The notes under the pieces were generated by a model. That model saw only the letters and a program-made list of their open reading frames with translations. It was not told the origin of the DNA and made no database searches. From the NCBI GenBank assembly GCA_944470555.2, contig OX104129.1, positions 83,350,820-83,414,819 of the forward strand: a DNA stretch of 64,000 nucleotides. Reading direction: 5' to 3'. The stretch comes from Heterobilharzia americana (Eukaryota; Platyhelminthes; Trematoda; Strigeidida; Schistosomatidae). Of this stretch, positions 33,585 through 45,640 are shown piece after piece (the first letter of the stretch is position 1; the number at the start of each line of letters is the position of its first letter). The position numbers and the translations under genes are program-made.

Positions 33585-33960
33585 TCAATTAGGTTTTGGG
33601 GATTTGGGGGTTTTTTGTGAGAATTTAAAGATTTTTTTCAACTTGGTATTCATTATGAACTGTGACATGATTTGGAGGAACATTTGAAATCAAGGAGTAC
33701 TTGGCAGCTCTTTCATTCCACTATGACCTCACCCTGCTCGGGATCAAACCAACAGTCTTCAAGTTTCATGGACAGCAACTGGGTCGGGATCAAATAGTCC
33801 ATGTTTTCTATTTCTGTCAGTTCTCCTAAACTCATCGTTGAGTATTTGTCTTCACATCTGACAGTTTTGTCCCACCAGTCACAATTTGTCATTGGTACTT
33901 CAGACGTCACTTCTCGAAGCTTGTCATCAAATAAACGCCAGATCAATTGAATTCGGTAGC
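33585..33960 (-). mobile_element. SINE family 2, degenerate
   Basis: The GGGGATTTGGGGGTTTTTTG start, the TTGGTATTCATTATGAACTG segment and GAGTACTTGGCAGCTCTTTC match the minus-strand family 2 body. The hammerhead core is lost, and the head part (GACCTCACCCTGCTCGGGAT) is only weakly tRNA-like. Confidence 0.5.
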
Positions 33961-34880
33961 TTTTCTAGGGATTTAGAGGTTTCATTTTCTTGATCACTGA
34001 GTGACATGAACTAAAAATATAAATGTAAAAACGTCTATCTTAGCGGTTGATGACTTTTGATTTTCATTAAGGCCGCTTTTTGTTAAGATGTTTAAAAGAA
34101 ACTGTGGAAAAGTATCATGAAATATTTTGTACTTGTTATCACTTATAAAGATGGTAACTTCACTCTATTAAATATGACTTACCTCATTTAAAATGTAGTG
34201 TACACTCAAATATACAAACCAACTATATGCTACATATGTTTGAAGATGCTCAAAGAACTTCAATATAAGTCTATTCTCAGATTATTTGTAAACATTTAAC
34301 GCAGAGTATTAAGTGTTTAGCACTGATTCTTACGCCTAGTATGATAGCGAAACGTTCACCAAACAATTTTGAGCAAACAGAGTAAATTAATCAAAATATA
34401 TTACATGAGTATTAAGCTATTTTAACTAACTATAAATAGCCTTGATATTTACATGGATAGCCTGTGGGGAATAAGGTTTAAAAAACATTGAAGCGTCAGT
34501 GAAGAGTTAGCAATGAATTCTGTTTTCAATTTTTATATTTTTGTGTTACATAAAACTGTTCTTATTCACGTTGACAGTGTGGATAGTTTTACACATGTAG
34601 ACTGAAGTTCAGTTTGTCTTCATATCGTTGAATACCGTTCCGTCTCTCTCTCTCTCTTTCTCTCTTACCTTGTAATATCATTGGTTTAGTATTGTGAAGG
34701 ATATAGGTTAACTAAGATGAATCGCCCTGAATATTAAAGCCGGTTAACTGTAAAGTTAACGAAATTATCATGAATTAAGATGTGGTTCACCATTAAATGA
34801 ACCATTTCCTCAGTGATAAAGGTGTTGTTATCAAGAAATGTAAGAACATTTTTGTTGCCAAGAAAGGGATCATTTTATGT
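33961..34880. other. AT-rich spacer with a (TC)n run
   Basis: A short CT dinucleotide tract lies near 34643-34667. Nothing else recognised. Confidence 0.5.
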
Positions 34881-34884
34881 CTGT

Positions 34885-35045
34885 AATACGTTGCAGTAAT
34901 TTCGGTATCACAGATTCCCGTGCTCTACCAACTGAGCTACAAAGCCCAGTTGACGGCCAGATTTTATTTCACTTTAATCACCCAGTGGTCACTGGTTCGA
35001 ATCCGGTCACGGTCAAAATTCTCATTTCACCTTTAAATCATACTA
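34885..35045. mobile_element. Head-to-head pair of tRNA-headed SINE (family 4) fragments
   Basis: On the minus strand, 34950-34917 reads TTTGTAGCTCAGTTGGTAGA followed by GCACGGG, a tRNA 5' half (D-arm/A box). On the plus strand, 34981-35010 reads CAGTGGTCACTGGTTCGAAT with CCGGTCACGG, a T-arm/B box, followed by the AAATTCTCATTTCACCTTT body. The two halves belong to oppositely oriented copies, so this is not a complete tRNA gene. Confidence 0.65.
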
Positions 35046-35249
35046 GTCTGCCAAATCGTCTGTATTTCAGATAGTCAATATGATGCTCCCCCGCTCTATT
35101 TCATTTAGATTTGGATTGGGATAAGAAGTCCTGACTGGTAGGTAGCCAGCGTGAATACGATCAAGTGGTAGTAACGCGTCACCATTTCCCATGGTAGTCG
35201 GGGAAAATACCTTGATGATTGAAGTAAAATAAAAATCTGGTAAGCATTC

Positions 35250-35360
35250 AAACTTCATAGCTGAGTTGATAAAGCATCAAGCCAGAAGCCCAGTGGTCGC
35301 TGGTTGGAATCCCACAGCTGTCCAAGTCTTCATTTTGCCTTTGATCATCAACCAGTATCA
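35250..35360 (+). mobile_element. tRNA-headed SINE (family 4)
   Basis: CATAGCTGAGTTGATAAAGC (A-box-like), then CAGTGGTCGCTGGTTGGAAT (B-box-like), then CCAAGTCTTCATTTTGCCTT. Same layout as the copies at 34.9 and 63.2 kb. No hammerhead seen. Confidence 0.6.
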
Positions 35361-35810
35361 GTTTTATATATATCTTGCATTCAAATCCTTTGATAAATAT
35401 ACAAAGTAGAATGATACCATTTTACTTCACGAAAGAATGAAGCTTTTATTTGCCTTAGGGAGATAAATTATCCAAGAAGATAGATATAAAAATCAAGATG
35501 ACATGAAATTGAAGCTGTATCACCATACGACATGCTCAGACTGGATAAATATCCCTGTCATGACACTCCCAACTGGGTTTATAGATTTAAATGCACTTGT
35601 AGTAGTAAGTACATTATAATGACTGACAAATTAGCATCTATTCGATTCATTAAGGTTATCTTTAAGATTTTGTCTCTAAATGGAATCAAGATGCTAATAA
35701 GGGAAATTTTCACACTTATCGAGGATACATGATATCAGATTCATAACTTGAGTGACTTTAAGGAAAATATGTTTGGATGGAGACAAAGCTATGCTGTGAA
35801 CTGACAGAAA
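35361..35810. other. Unassigned sequence
   Basis: A 66-codon frame at 35532-35732 (CHDTPNWVYRFKCTCSSKYI) faintly resembles the start of a PLE GIY-YIG domain (WVYRFKC-C-S-KYI), but the rest does not continue it. The remainder is AT-rich. Confidence 0.35.
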
Positions 35811-35987
35811 TCAGAAATATGGATTATGAGATACTAGCTTAATGGCTCATTGGTAAGATGATGGCGACGAAACCTGAACGTTTCCACTTTTGAAGGGATT
35901 ATAGATGTGCGCTATTGAGGAGTCATATACTAGGATAAAACAGCCTCCAAGTGCTTCTCACTCCTCAATGGCTCTCCAACTGATGGC

Positions 35988-36001
35988 AATTCATGTTGCA
36001 T
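35988..36001 (+). repeat. 14-bp target site duplication, 5' copy
   Basis: AATTCATGTTGCAT here and at 37188-37201, exactly flanking the RTE. Confidence 0.9.
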
Positions 36002-37187
36002 TATTATATTATTATTATTAGTCCCTTGGGTTCCTAGTAGAACATACCACTTCACTAGCACGTTTCCATTTCACTCTCTTCTCTGAAATCTTTTCAACCT
36101 AACTCCACAACAGCCAACAACCTCTCATTTCCTCCTCGCACGACCTCCTGCATGTCACCCTCACCACGGACACACAACTCGTCGCTTCCCATGGGAATTC
36201 CACTCGAACACCTGGCCTGACGCGTGATGTCCACAGTCGGCCTTCTCAGTGTATGCACAATCCATCTCCACTTGCTTCCAGTGCATTTTTGTTGAGCGAT
36301 AGCTTCTTGGTTGGTTCGTTCCCACAGCTCCTTCTTGCTCATTCCCACTATTCTGGCAATCCATCTGATCTTCAGTGTCAATAACGAGCCAGCGTGGGTG
36401 GCAGTTGTTGATGAATGTCTGTAGTTTATTGGAAATCCCTTTCGTGACGCGCCAAGTCTCTGAACCATCACACAGAAGCACTGACTTGACTGGTGTTGAT
36501 GTTGAAAATCCGGATGTTGTTCACGCTCTCTGCTGGCTGAGTGCAGTGCAGAAGATATCCACATTGGTTTCAGGCTAATCAACGCCTGTATTGCTGCTTT
36601 TCCGATTCTGACTGGCTTTGACATCCTCGTGTGTGCCTGTGCTGCCTGTAGTTGAAACGATGCTGCCTGCCTAGATAGGTGCAGGAGGTTACTTCCTTTA
36701 AGTTTCTCCCATTGATGGTGACGAGTTTGTTGTTGTTGTTGTTGGAGTTGTTGGTGCGGTGTCTTCATCACCCCTGTCTTCTCTACGTTCACTTCAAGTC
36801 CTGTCTACGCTGCCCTACCTCTTCTGTCAACTTATCAGTTTTCTCCAGTGGATCATCAAGTTTGTGTGACATCAGGCACAAGTCATCATCGGCGAAATCC
36901 AAGTCTTCTAGTTTCTTTTCCTCAGTCCAGCCAGCGTATCCCCCTCTTCTCACAGCTCCCCACTGTTTGCTGCATGATCCAGTCCAGTTGACCACAATCA
37001 GGAATATCATGGGGGATAGTAGGCAACCTAGTTTCACTCCTGTCTTCACTTTACTTCAAAGGCATCACTGAGCTTCCCATTGTGAATTGCTGGGCATGTG
37101 GCGTCTTTATATAGTTGTTGAATGAGGCGGATATAGGTTCGCAGTACTCCGTAGTAATGAAGCAGTTTCCAAATTACCTCTCGGTCG
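36002..37187 (-). mobile_element. 5'-truncated RTE copy inside a SINE
   Basis: Minus strand. The tail is TTATTATTATTAGTCCCTTG. The C-terminal region and spacer follow (HQQLQQQQQQT in the frame 36792-36094), then FADD (LDFADDDLCLMSH near 36900, with an extra Asp codon) and motif B (near 37010). It ends at the motif A region (GGTCGAA). The 232-residue frame lacks the FADD region, so the RT is broken. Confidence 0.9.
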
Positions 37188-37225
37188 AATTCATGTTGCA
37201 TATCAACCTGAAATTAATAAATAAC

Positions 37226-38155
37226 TTACCACGAACCTGAAAATTAAAGCAAGTATCCCTACTACTTCTTATTGTATTCAGTATACAACAGTAATCAGTC
37301 TCAATGTAAAAACTAGGTAGTTTTATGTATGACGTGAGATAGTAGTGAGTTACAGAGATATCAGTTTACACTGCAGCGGTGTTTCTTCAACACTAAAGAT
37401 TGAAAACAACAACCGATTGAAATGAACTTCCAATATGGTTCAAACACTCGAAAATACTTTGTTAAAGATAATCAAAGATCCTGTGTTATGTACAAGGATA
37501 TTTCACCATTTTTTATTCTTGTTTTTCAATTTAGTTAAGTTGTTAGCTAACTTTCAGTCTTTTTACTGTACTTTACCTTCAGTATCACGATACTTCCTAC
37601 TTAGTTTATTATTCTATGCTAACAATTTCATTCTTGTTTTGGTTGTCCCATCCTTGAATAGATGTATGTTTTATTTAACATGATAAGCCTTCTATCCTTC
37701 ATGTATATATAGACAGATAAAGTAAGTAGATAACCACAGTGTGTATTTTATCCAGTAGAAGTTCACATCAATGCATGTACTTACTTTTTTCTTGTGCATA
37801 GAAGTAACTATGAAATCACTGAATATAAGTAGTATGCCTAGATTATATGTATAAAAGTGGAAAGGTGAAAATGTTATACTATAAGAGGTGAATGTATAAC
37901 AACAATAGTAAACACAGTAACCGATATGTTCTTACAGAAACATATTTCTCTTTTTCTCCTTTATAAATGTCATTGAGAGAGAAAAAAGCCCCTCTTTTGA
38001 ATAGTAACATGGACCATAGATGGCAGGATTTAATTATTTCCCTATTGTGAATTATGAAATCTAAACATCAGTAGGAAATTGTAATTTGATTCCACTAACC
38101 TAAATCCTAGGATCGAACACACTTCCTTTGATTTCTTGTTAAATTAGACATCCTA
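37226..38155. other. AT-rich spacer
   Basis: A hydrophobic 82-codon frame at 37435-37683 occurs in a very T-rich stretch and looks like base composition, not a gene. No repeats recognised. Confidence 0.45.
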
Positions 38156-38159
38156 TACT

Positions 38160-38680
38160 CTAACTCACCTACCTAGACAGCATCATTTCAACTACAGGCA
38201 GCAGCACAGACGAGGATGTCAAAACCAGGATCGGAAAGATAGCAAGACAGGCTTTCACTAATCTGAAATCAGTGTGACGATCTACTGAACTCAGCATACA
38301 GCGTGAAGAAGATCAGGATTTTCAACACCAATATCAAGTCAGTACTTCTATGTGATGGTTCAAAAACTTGGAGAGTCACAACGAACAGCACTTCCAACAA
38401 ACTACAGGCATTCATCAACAGCTGCCACCTACGCTGGCTCGATACTGAAGATCGCATAGCCAGAATAATAAGAATAAGCAACACGGAACTCTGGGAACGA
38501 ACCAACTAAGAAGCTGTCCGCCAACAAATATGTATAAGAAACTGGAGATGGATTGGGCATACACTGAGAAGACCATTTGCGGACTTCACGCACCAGGCCA
38601 GTTCCTCGAGTGGAATCTAAAGGGGAAATGACGAGTTGGGTGTTGGAGTCGAGGGTGACATGGAGGAGATGATGTCTACT
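38160..38680 (+). mobile_element. RTE C-terminal fragment, plus strand
   Basis: Runs from the TACCTAGACAGCATCATTTC region through LLCDGSKTWRVTTNSTSNKL and WRWIGHTLRR to GGTGACATGGAGGAGATGAT, then stops abruptly and meets a minus-strand copy. Confidence 0.82.
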
Positions 38681-39115
38681 GTCTCATCTGCAGTCTTCTC
38701 AACTTGGCGCCAAGACTGCCCTCAAGCTTTCGTTTCTTCCCCACACGATCTCCTCAATGTCACCCTCACTTCAGACACCCAACTTGTCATTTCCCATTTT
38801 GCTTCCACTCGATGGCATGGCCTGACACGTGATGCCTTCAGCCGGTCTTTTCAGTGTATGCTCGATCCATCTCCACTTTCTTCTGCATATTTGTTGGGTG
38901 ACAGGTTGTTGGTTGATTGTTTTGTCACCAGCCAGCTACAGTGAGTTCCTTGTTGCTTATTCTCATTATTTTGGTCATCTAATCGATCTTCAGAATGGAG
39001 TGAGCGTGGACGACAGCTGTTAATTATGTGTGAGAGCAGTTTGTTGGAAATGCTTTTTGAAGCACACAAAGTCTCAACGATAACACAGAAGCGCCGACTT
39101 GACTGAGATTGGTGT
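38681..39115 (-). mobile_element. RTE C-terminal fragment, minus strand, back to back with 38160-38680
   Basis: Minus-strand equivalent of the same region, from GCAGTCTTCTCAACTTGG back to TTGGTGTTGGAAACCCAG. Neither partner has the 3' tail at the junction, so this is an inverted junction and not two tail-to-tail insertions. Confidence 0.8.
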
Positions 39116-39765
39116 TGGAAACCCAGACACTCAAGAATCGACTTGTTAGTGATTATGCATTCTCTCTTAGACAACCATGCCAGAGAGTGTTCTGATGTGC
39201 TTTTGGATAGACCAAGCTTTGTGCAGCTCCACAAGAGCAAGTAAATTGATAAACACACATGGAGCTTTACACACCCTCTAATTAGTTGTTGACCGGAGAA
39301 AAGAGTTTGCAGTTGGGCGGGGAAGACTATCTTCTTTATTACTGTACGTAATCAATTCTTGATTATCTCTAAATTGTATCTCTCCTAAATCTAACGCTTT
39401 CAAATAGCCTTTCCTTTGGAACTGTTAGGGATCCTTCCTGAAAATGATTAGGTCTCATGTTCTTCTCAGTCAGTCTTGAAGGATAACCATTTTCAATGAA
39501 TAGTTTTCCACATACTTGCATGATGTCGTTTACTGCATCATTCATTTAAATTTTTCTATAAAATTACACTAACAAACAATAATCGCATTAGAATTTTAGC
39601 AAAGTTGGTTCTTGAAATCACAGCACAAAAGTGGCATATTGACGGATGCTGTTAACCATCATCCCAGGATGCTGTGTTACCACCAATGATTTTAAAGGCG
39701 AAAGCACTTTCTTGTTATCTACAGCAGCATATGATTCAGGAACACTTTTCTAGTTCTTATTTCCA
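39116..39765. other. Unassigned sequence, possible PLE remnant
   Basis: The minus-strand reading around 39240-39120 (LGLSKSTSEHSLAWLSKREC, preceded by a CLSIYLLLWSCTK stretch) resembles the EH-W-L part of a PLE GIY-YIG domain. Too decayed to define. Confidence 0.35.
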
Positions 39766-39767
39766 TC

Positions 39768-40460
39768 AGTAGGAAGTAGCCACTATCACCAACCACCTCG
39801 GCAACATCATTTCAAATACAGGCGGTCGCCGCCACACAGATGAGGACGTCAAAGCCTGCCAGGATCGGAAGGATAGCAAAACAGGCTCTCATTAACTTGA
39901 AATCAGTGTAGAGATATACTGGACTCAGCACAAGGCGTGAACAATATCCGGATTTTCAACACCAACACCAGTCAAATCAGTGCTTCTCTGTGATGCTTCA
40001 GAAACTTGGCGTGTCACGAAAATCATTTCCAACAAACTACAGACATTCATCAACAGCTATCGCCTACGCTCATCCGTGACTAAAGATCAGATGGCCAGAA
40101 TAATAAGAATAAGCAACAAGGAACTCTGGCTGGCTGACTGGCAACGAACCAACCAACTACCTATCTCTCAATAAATATGCAGAGGGAGTAAGTGGATATG
40201 GATTGGGTTGGGCATGCACTGAGAAGGCCGATTGGCGATATCACGCGCCACGCCAGGCACTTGAGTGGAATCTGAAGGGGAAATGACGAGTTGGGCATCG
40301 GAGGCGAGGGTGACATGGAGGAGGTCATGTGAGGAGGAAATGAGAGGTTGTGGGCAGTAGTGGAGCCAGATTCAAAAGATTGCAGGGAAGGAAGTGGAAT
40401 GGAGGCGTGCTAGTGAGTTGGTATGTTCCACTAGGAACCCAAGGGATCAATGAATAATAA
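39768..40460 (+). mobile_element. RTE C-terminal fragment, plus strand
   Basis: Starts at GTAGGAAGTAGCCACTATCA, includes NTGGRRHTDEDVKACQD-like coding and LLCDASETWRVTKIISNKLQ, and ends GTTCCACTAGGAACCCAAGG. It is a near-identical inverted partner of 41690-42370 (the same 64-residue frame occurs in both). Confidence 0.88.
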
Positions 40461-40599
40461 TATTAATATATTTCGATCAGTAAGTTTACTTGATGCATAT
40501 AGATGTTTGGAATTCTAGTTTTTCTGCGTATGTAGTGTGTACAAATTCTCTGGATAGATGAGAGAGAATTGATTCACTAGGGAAAATTTGCTAATCTTG

Positions 40600-40860
40600 G
40601 AGTTTGTGGGGATTAATTGGGTTTCCAAGTGGATATTTGTCATGGACTGATATCAGTCGAAGGAAAGTTGAAAACCTGGTGGCACTGGACATCTGTTTCG
40701 TCCTACTAGTATGGGACTCCTCAGCAGTTAGCACCCATGACCCGACCCCACTAAGGATCGAGTCGACGACCTTCAGATTGCGTAGCCAGCACGTTACCGT
40801 TGGGATACTGGGTGAGAATCCAATGGTCCATATTCACAACCTCCATCGGTTCACGACTTA
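40600..40860 (-). mobile_element. SINE family 2 with an almost complete hammerhead
   Basis: Minus strand. The tRNA-like head (CAGTATCCCAACGGTAACGT, B-box zone around 40770) leads to the hammerhead at 40728-40683. Stem I is ACTG with CAGT (4 bp), the core CTGAGGA (40724-40718), and stem II GTCC with GGAC (40717-40714 and 40703-40700) around a 10-base loop. GAA is at 40699-40697, stem III ACAGATGT, and C17 at 40688. All conserved core bases are present; only stem I is short. Confidence 0.8.
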
Positions 40861-41109
40861 GCGTGATCATCACCCAGTGTCCTCGCTCCCAACCGGTTTG
40901 ACTCACAGGTCACGGCTTCTCAGTGGAACTTTAGGAATCATCTCTCAAAGTTAGTCACCAAACAGCAGTCCATGATGAATACCATAAACCCCCAAATCAC
41001 ATTGATCTAGTGCTCATTGGTGACTAGCTTTGACAGGTGGTTCGTAAAACCTTTTGACAGTGAGAACAAATACTCAACGATGACAATGAGCAATGATCAC
41101 GGTATGTCA

Positions 41110-41395
41110 TTAGCTGACAGAAGTTGAAAATATGGACCACTGGATTCCTACCCAGTGGCTCAATGATAACGTGTTGACCACGGAAACTGAGGGTCGTGGA
41201 TTCGAACCCCGGAGGTGCAGGGTCATGGGTGCTAACTGCTGAGTAATCCCATACTTATGGGACCAGAAAGCTGTCTAGTGCTTTCAAGTTTCTAATTTTC
41301 CTCTAACTGATGTCAGTTCATGATGAATACCAACCTGAAAACTTGTTAAACTTTGAAATCCATGTAGGTTATCGATAAATGAATCTTTTAGGAGA
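41110..41395 (+). mobile_element. SINE family 2 with decayed hammerhead
   Basis: The head is CCCAGTGGCTCAATGATAAC with the B box GGATTCGAACCCC. The hammerhead zone (41242-41280) reads CTGAGTAATCCC, so G8 is T. Then comes an insertion-bearing stem II and CAGAAAGCTGTCTAGTGC. The body ends CCATGTAGG after CTGATGTCAGTTCATGATG. It opposes the copy at 40600-40860. Confidence 0.75.
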
Positions 41396-41646
41396 TTTGT
41401 TCTCGTTTCTTGTTGTCAATGCATTAAAAAATTTTTTTAACACAGTTCAGTTTTACAGAATAAAATTGATTGTTGAATAACAATGAATAGAAGCAAATAG
41501 TATTCTCTGGAAATCTGAATTCATATCTCCAACATTGAATTCGAACTCTTGATGACTTGGTCTAGGAAAATCCTCCCATTTAAGGCAAATATTATGCTAC
41601 CAAAAATGGCCTATTATGGACTGCATTGTGTTTTCATCAGTTAAGT
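41396..41646. other. AT-rich spacer
   Basis: Nothing recognised. Confidence 0.4.
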
Positions 41647-41682
41647 GCTAAATTCGTTATTCTTATTATTATTATAATTATC

Positions 41683-42814
41683 TGTCTCTTGGGTTCCTAA
41701 TGGAACATACCACTTCAACAGCACGCCTCCATTCCATTCTCTTCTCTGCAATCTTTTGAATATGGCTCCACAACAGCCCACAAACTCTCATTTCCTCCTC
41801 ACATGACCTCCTCCATGTCACCCTCGCCTCCGATGCCCAACTCGTCATTTCCCCTTCAGATTCCACTCAAGTGCCTGGCGTGGCGCGTGATATCGCCAAT
41901 CGGCCTTCTCAGTGCATGCCCAACCCAATCCATATCCACTTACTCCCTCTGCATATTTATTGAGAGATAGGTAGTTGGTTGGTTCGTTGCCAGTCAGCCA
42001 GCCAGAGTTCCTTGTTGCTTATTCTTATTATTCTGGCCATCTGATCTTTAGTCACGGATGAGCGTAGGCGATAGCTGTTGATGAATGTCTGTAGTTTGTT
42101 GGAAATGATTTTCGTGACACGCCAAGTTTCTGAAGCATCACAGAGAAGCACTGATTTGACTGGTGTTGGAGTTGAAAATCCGGATATTGTTCACGCCTTA
42201 TGCTGAGTCCAGTATATCTCTACACTAATTTCAAGTTAATGAAAGCCTGTTTTGCTATCTTTCCGATCCTGGCAGGCTTTGACGTCCTCATCGGTGTGGC
42301 GGCGACCGCCTGTATTTGAAATGATGTTGCCGAGGTGGTTGGTGATAGTGGCTACTTCCTTTAAGTTTTTCGTTGTGATGGTGATTGGAGCTTGTTGTTG
42401 TTGGTGGTGGTGTTGGTTGGTTGTCATGATCATCTCTGTCTTCTCTATATTCACCTGAATTCCTGTCTTCGCTGCCTGCCACTTCTGTAAACTTGTGACA
42501 CTGGACACAAGTCATCGTTGGCGAAATTCAAATATTCTAGGACCTTTTTCTCGAAACAGCATATCGCCATTTTCTCGCTCCTCACAGTTTGCTGCATGAT
42601 CCAGTCCACTACAATCAGGAAGATCATGAGTGATATTGGACAGCCTTGTCTTACTCCTGTCTCCTGTCTTCACTTCAAACGTATCACTGAGGTTTCCATT
42701 GTGAATCACTTGGCATATGGTGTCTTCATATTGTTGTTGAATAAGATTGATAAAGGTTTGTAACAGTAAAACCATAGTGTTGCAACAGCTACCCAAATTA
42801 CTTTTCGGTCGATA
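41683..42814 (-). mobile_element. 5'-truncated RTE copy
   Basis: Minus strand: tail, GTCTCTTGGGTTCCTAATGG end, C-terminal region (SETWRVTKIISNKLQTFINS), spacer NQHHHQQQQAP, a decayed FADD zone near 42530, motif B near 42640 and the motif A edge at 42805. It is flanked by an imperfect 15-bp repeat (GCTAAATTCGTTATT at 41647 and GTTAAATTTGTTGTT at 42815), a plausible aged target duplication. Confidence 0.85.
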
Positions 42815-42829
42815 GTTAAATTTGTTGTT

Positions 42830-43430
42830 AAAGGTGAATCCTGAATTCATAGAATTCTCAAGATAGATTAAGAAAATGTTTGTGCATAATAATATCTGAA
42901 AGGAATAGAGATAATTTTACTCTGAAATGGATTTCTGTAATCTTAGTTGATCGTGTTAATGACTGTTAAACAATTAGGATAACTTTTCACTACTTGATTA
43001 AAACTATTTTTCTACCAATGTAATTAACTATAAATATTTTCATTGTACATCCACTTAACATCTTAAAATCTATTTTATGTCATTTAATAATTAGGAAATT
43101 AAACTGAAGTGAAGGTTATATTGAACACCTTTAACAAGTATCTACCATTTCAAATTTGAATAGACGAATACACATGCAAACTACACTTATATTCAAAGAA
43201 ATTTTGATGTTATTTTTTGTCAGTTAACTATACTGTATTGAATTGAATGAAGTAAGTGTATGAAGCAATTAAAAGGGTAATTGTTATATTAAATTACCTT
43301 TTAATTATTTTTAAATTATGCCCATCATGTGTAGCTATACAATATGATACATTGACGATACCTTTTATATCATTTGACTAAATGAGATAGCCGTAACTTG
43401 ATAGATTAGTATTACTGATACTTGGTGATG
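42830..43430. other. AT-rich spacer
   Basis: Nothing recognised. Confidence 0.5.
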
Positions 43431-43434
43431 ATTG

Positions 43435-43530
43435 AAGATGAGATGAAAATCCGGATCATGATTGGAATCGAAACAGTGATCACTGAGTTTCTAGTCTAAT
43501 TCTCTATAAACTGATTTACTATTCTACCAA
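43435..43530 (-). mobile_element. Degenerate tRNA-headed SINE (family 4)
   Basis: Minus strand: AGTAAATCAGTTTATAGAGA (A-box-like) and CAGTGATCACTGTTTCGATT (B-box-like), then GGATTTTCATC. Confidence 0.45.
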
Positions 43531-43940
43531 AAGACGATTATCTCAGATAGTTGAAATGATAAGCAATATGATGGCGCCTCACTCCTACTGTCAACTAGAT
43601 TCTCTGTGTTGTTGTGTTGGAATGGGAACAGATAAAATTCACTAAGAACTGAGGATAGTTTATATGAACTTACTGATTAATACAAAGATATTTGTAATAA
43701 CTTTGTTTCATTACAAATGTATCAGTTGTTTTTTTCAATGACCGGAGAGCTTTGCATACTGACCATTTCACTGTCTGACCAATAACCTAGTGGTTGCTGA
43801 TTATTTTTCACGCCTATCGATTGAAATTCGCTGGTATCTTTGTTGTGTCTGTTGTTGAAGAAATCTACACTAACAAATTGAATTCATATTCATAGTTGTT
43901 CACATGTATCCATATGAGAATCAAAATTTAATGACCTTTA
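43531..43940. other. AT-rich spacer
   Basis: Nothing recognised apart from the RTE tail that starts near 43940. Confidence 0.4.
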
Positions 43941-44665
43941 TTTATTATTATTATTATTATTTGTCCCTTGGGTTCCTAATGGAACATACCAACTCACTAG
44001 CACGCCTCCATTCCACTCTCTTCTCTGCAATCTTTTGAACCTGGCTCCATCACTGCCCACAAGCTCTCATTTCCTCCTTACACGATCTCCTCCATGTCAC
44101 CCTCAACTAGGACACCCAACTCGTCGTTTCCCATTGGGGTTTCACTCGAGTACTTGGTCTGGCGCGTGATGTCCCCAATCGGTTGAGCGATAGGTTGTTG
44201 GTTGGTCTGCAGCCAGAGTTCCCTGTTGTTTATTCTTTCTGATCATCTGATCTTGGGTAACGAGCCAGTGCAGGCAGTTGTTGATGAATGTCTGTAGTTT
44301 GTTGAAAATCCCTTTCGTAACGCGCCGCCAAATTCTCTGAACCATCACATAGAAGTACTGACTTGACTAAATTACTGTTGAAAATCCGGATATTGTTCAC
44401 ACTTTATGCTGAGTGCAGAATATCTCAACACTGGTTTCAGGTTAATGAAGGCCTTTCTTGCTATCTTCCTGATCCTGACTGACTTTGACGTCCTCATCTG
44501 TGTGGTGGCGACTGCCTGTAGTTGAAATGATGTTGCCGAGGTGGTTGGTGAAAGTGGCTACTTACTTTAAGTTTTTCGTTGTGATGGTGATTGGAGCTTG
44601 TTGTTGTTGTTGGTGGTGTTGGTTCGGTGTCATCATCATCTCTGTCTTCTCAACATCACCTTTAC
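43941..44665 (-). mobile_element. 5'-truncated RTE copy
   Basis: Minus strand from the ATT-rich tail and TTGTCCCTTGGGTTCCTAAT through the C-terminal region to the spacer (CACCAACAACAACAAC side) and the EKTE zone. The segment coding the WRWIGH motif is deleted near 44178 (CCCCAATCGG joined to TTGAGCGATAGG). Confidence 0.85.
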
Positions 44666-44879
44666 TGTTATCTTCTAATTCACGTAGCCAAATTAATTTA
44701 AGCATGTTGGTATTAAATGAAGACTATACTGAATAATTCGTATATGTAAATGTAAAACTTGATGAGAATTTAACGAAAATGCGTATTCACTTCAAACTAT
44801 GTCTTCTAATTATCACATTGGGAATACTCAGATTTTTGAAAATTTGAATCATGCAAAACCTGTTTCAATAACACCCACC

Positions 44880-45640
44880 ATTCAACCATATTCACTTTAG
44901 AATCACAATCAAACTCAACCTTCCATTTTCTTGATGCTCAACTTTAAAGATAAGAGGATAATTCCACTCGTAGATCGATCTACAAAAAGTGTATATGGAA
45001 TGGATAGTTTATTAATTTTCAAAGTTCATTGCCTCTATGAAGGAAGAGAAGTCTTATGCATTCTTTTTTCGAGGATCAAGAAAATATGTACTGAGGACAT
45101 CGTTGCTGCAGGACTCGAAAATATTCGACGAACTTTAGCGGTAAACGGTTTCGTGCTCACACTCGCAGATGAAAATATAAAGCCAAAGAACCCAAGTGAA
45201 CAAACACATTTGGCACCGAAAAAGATTCTTTTGTTGAGTCTTCAAATGAGAATTGATACTGCTGCAGATATCCTTAGGAAACGACTTTCAAAATCCTTCG
45301 ACACAGTATAATTCGCCTCCAAACTTCTTCCCCTAGAAATCTTTTGGTCAATGTGTGAAAAACAAGCCGATGAATTGGGCAACATCAGTGTGTGTATACC
45401 AATTTATTTGCTGTCGCGCAGATGAGTACATCGGCCGTACTATGTGTCCGCTTGTAAAACATGAACGGAAACACTACCCAGACTGGCTGACAAATGGAGA
45501 ACGGAAATGTACCTGCAGGTCAGTAACAGAACACCTTGTGAACTCAAGTCATCCATATCCTTTTCAGAAATCATTCAAACCCTCTACAGCCTTTGATCAA
45601 ACCACTCGAATAGAGTGACATCAAGGCATTTGTCTAGTTC
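44880..45640 (+). pseudogene. Penelope-like element, RT C-terminal part and GIY-YIG endonuclease
   Basis: 44931-45311 (126 residues) carries VLCILFSRIKKICTEDIVAA, ENIRRTLAVNGF and, near the end, AADILRKRLSKSFDTV, the conserved PLE stretch between RT and nuclease. After a frame break, 45355-45618 reads TSVCVYQFICCRADEYIGRT, then KHERKHYPDWLTNGERK and VTEHLVNSSHP, an almost intact GIY-YIG core with YIG and following EH. It ends before the C-terminal tail. RT catalytic motifs lie outside and are absent. This is the best preserved nuclease in the window. Confidence 0.85.

Larger units (their letters stand above)
35812..37225 (+). mobile_element. SINE family 2 split by an RTE insertion
   Basis: The SINE runs from its tRNA-like head (TTAATGGCTCATTGGTAAGA) through a decayed hammerhead (CTATTGAGGAGTCATATACT, AAAA instead of GAAA) to CAACTGATGGCAATTCATG. 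The missing end (ATATCAACCTGAAATTAATA) follows the RTE at 37202. The joined order matches other family 2 copies. Confidence 0.7.

Noticed and set aside
34910..34995. Possible tRNA gene
   Set aside because: The D-arm-like half is on the minus strand and the T-arm-like half on the plus strand. They belong to two opposed SINE fragments and cannot fold as one tRNA.
37435..37683. Hydrophobic 82-codon frame resembling a membrane protein
   Set aside because: The stretch is very T-rich, which gives Phe/Leu-rich frames by chance. No start context or homology is evident.
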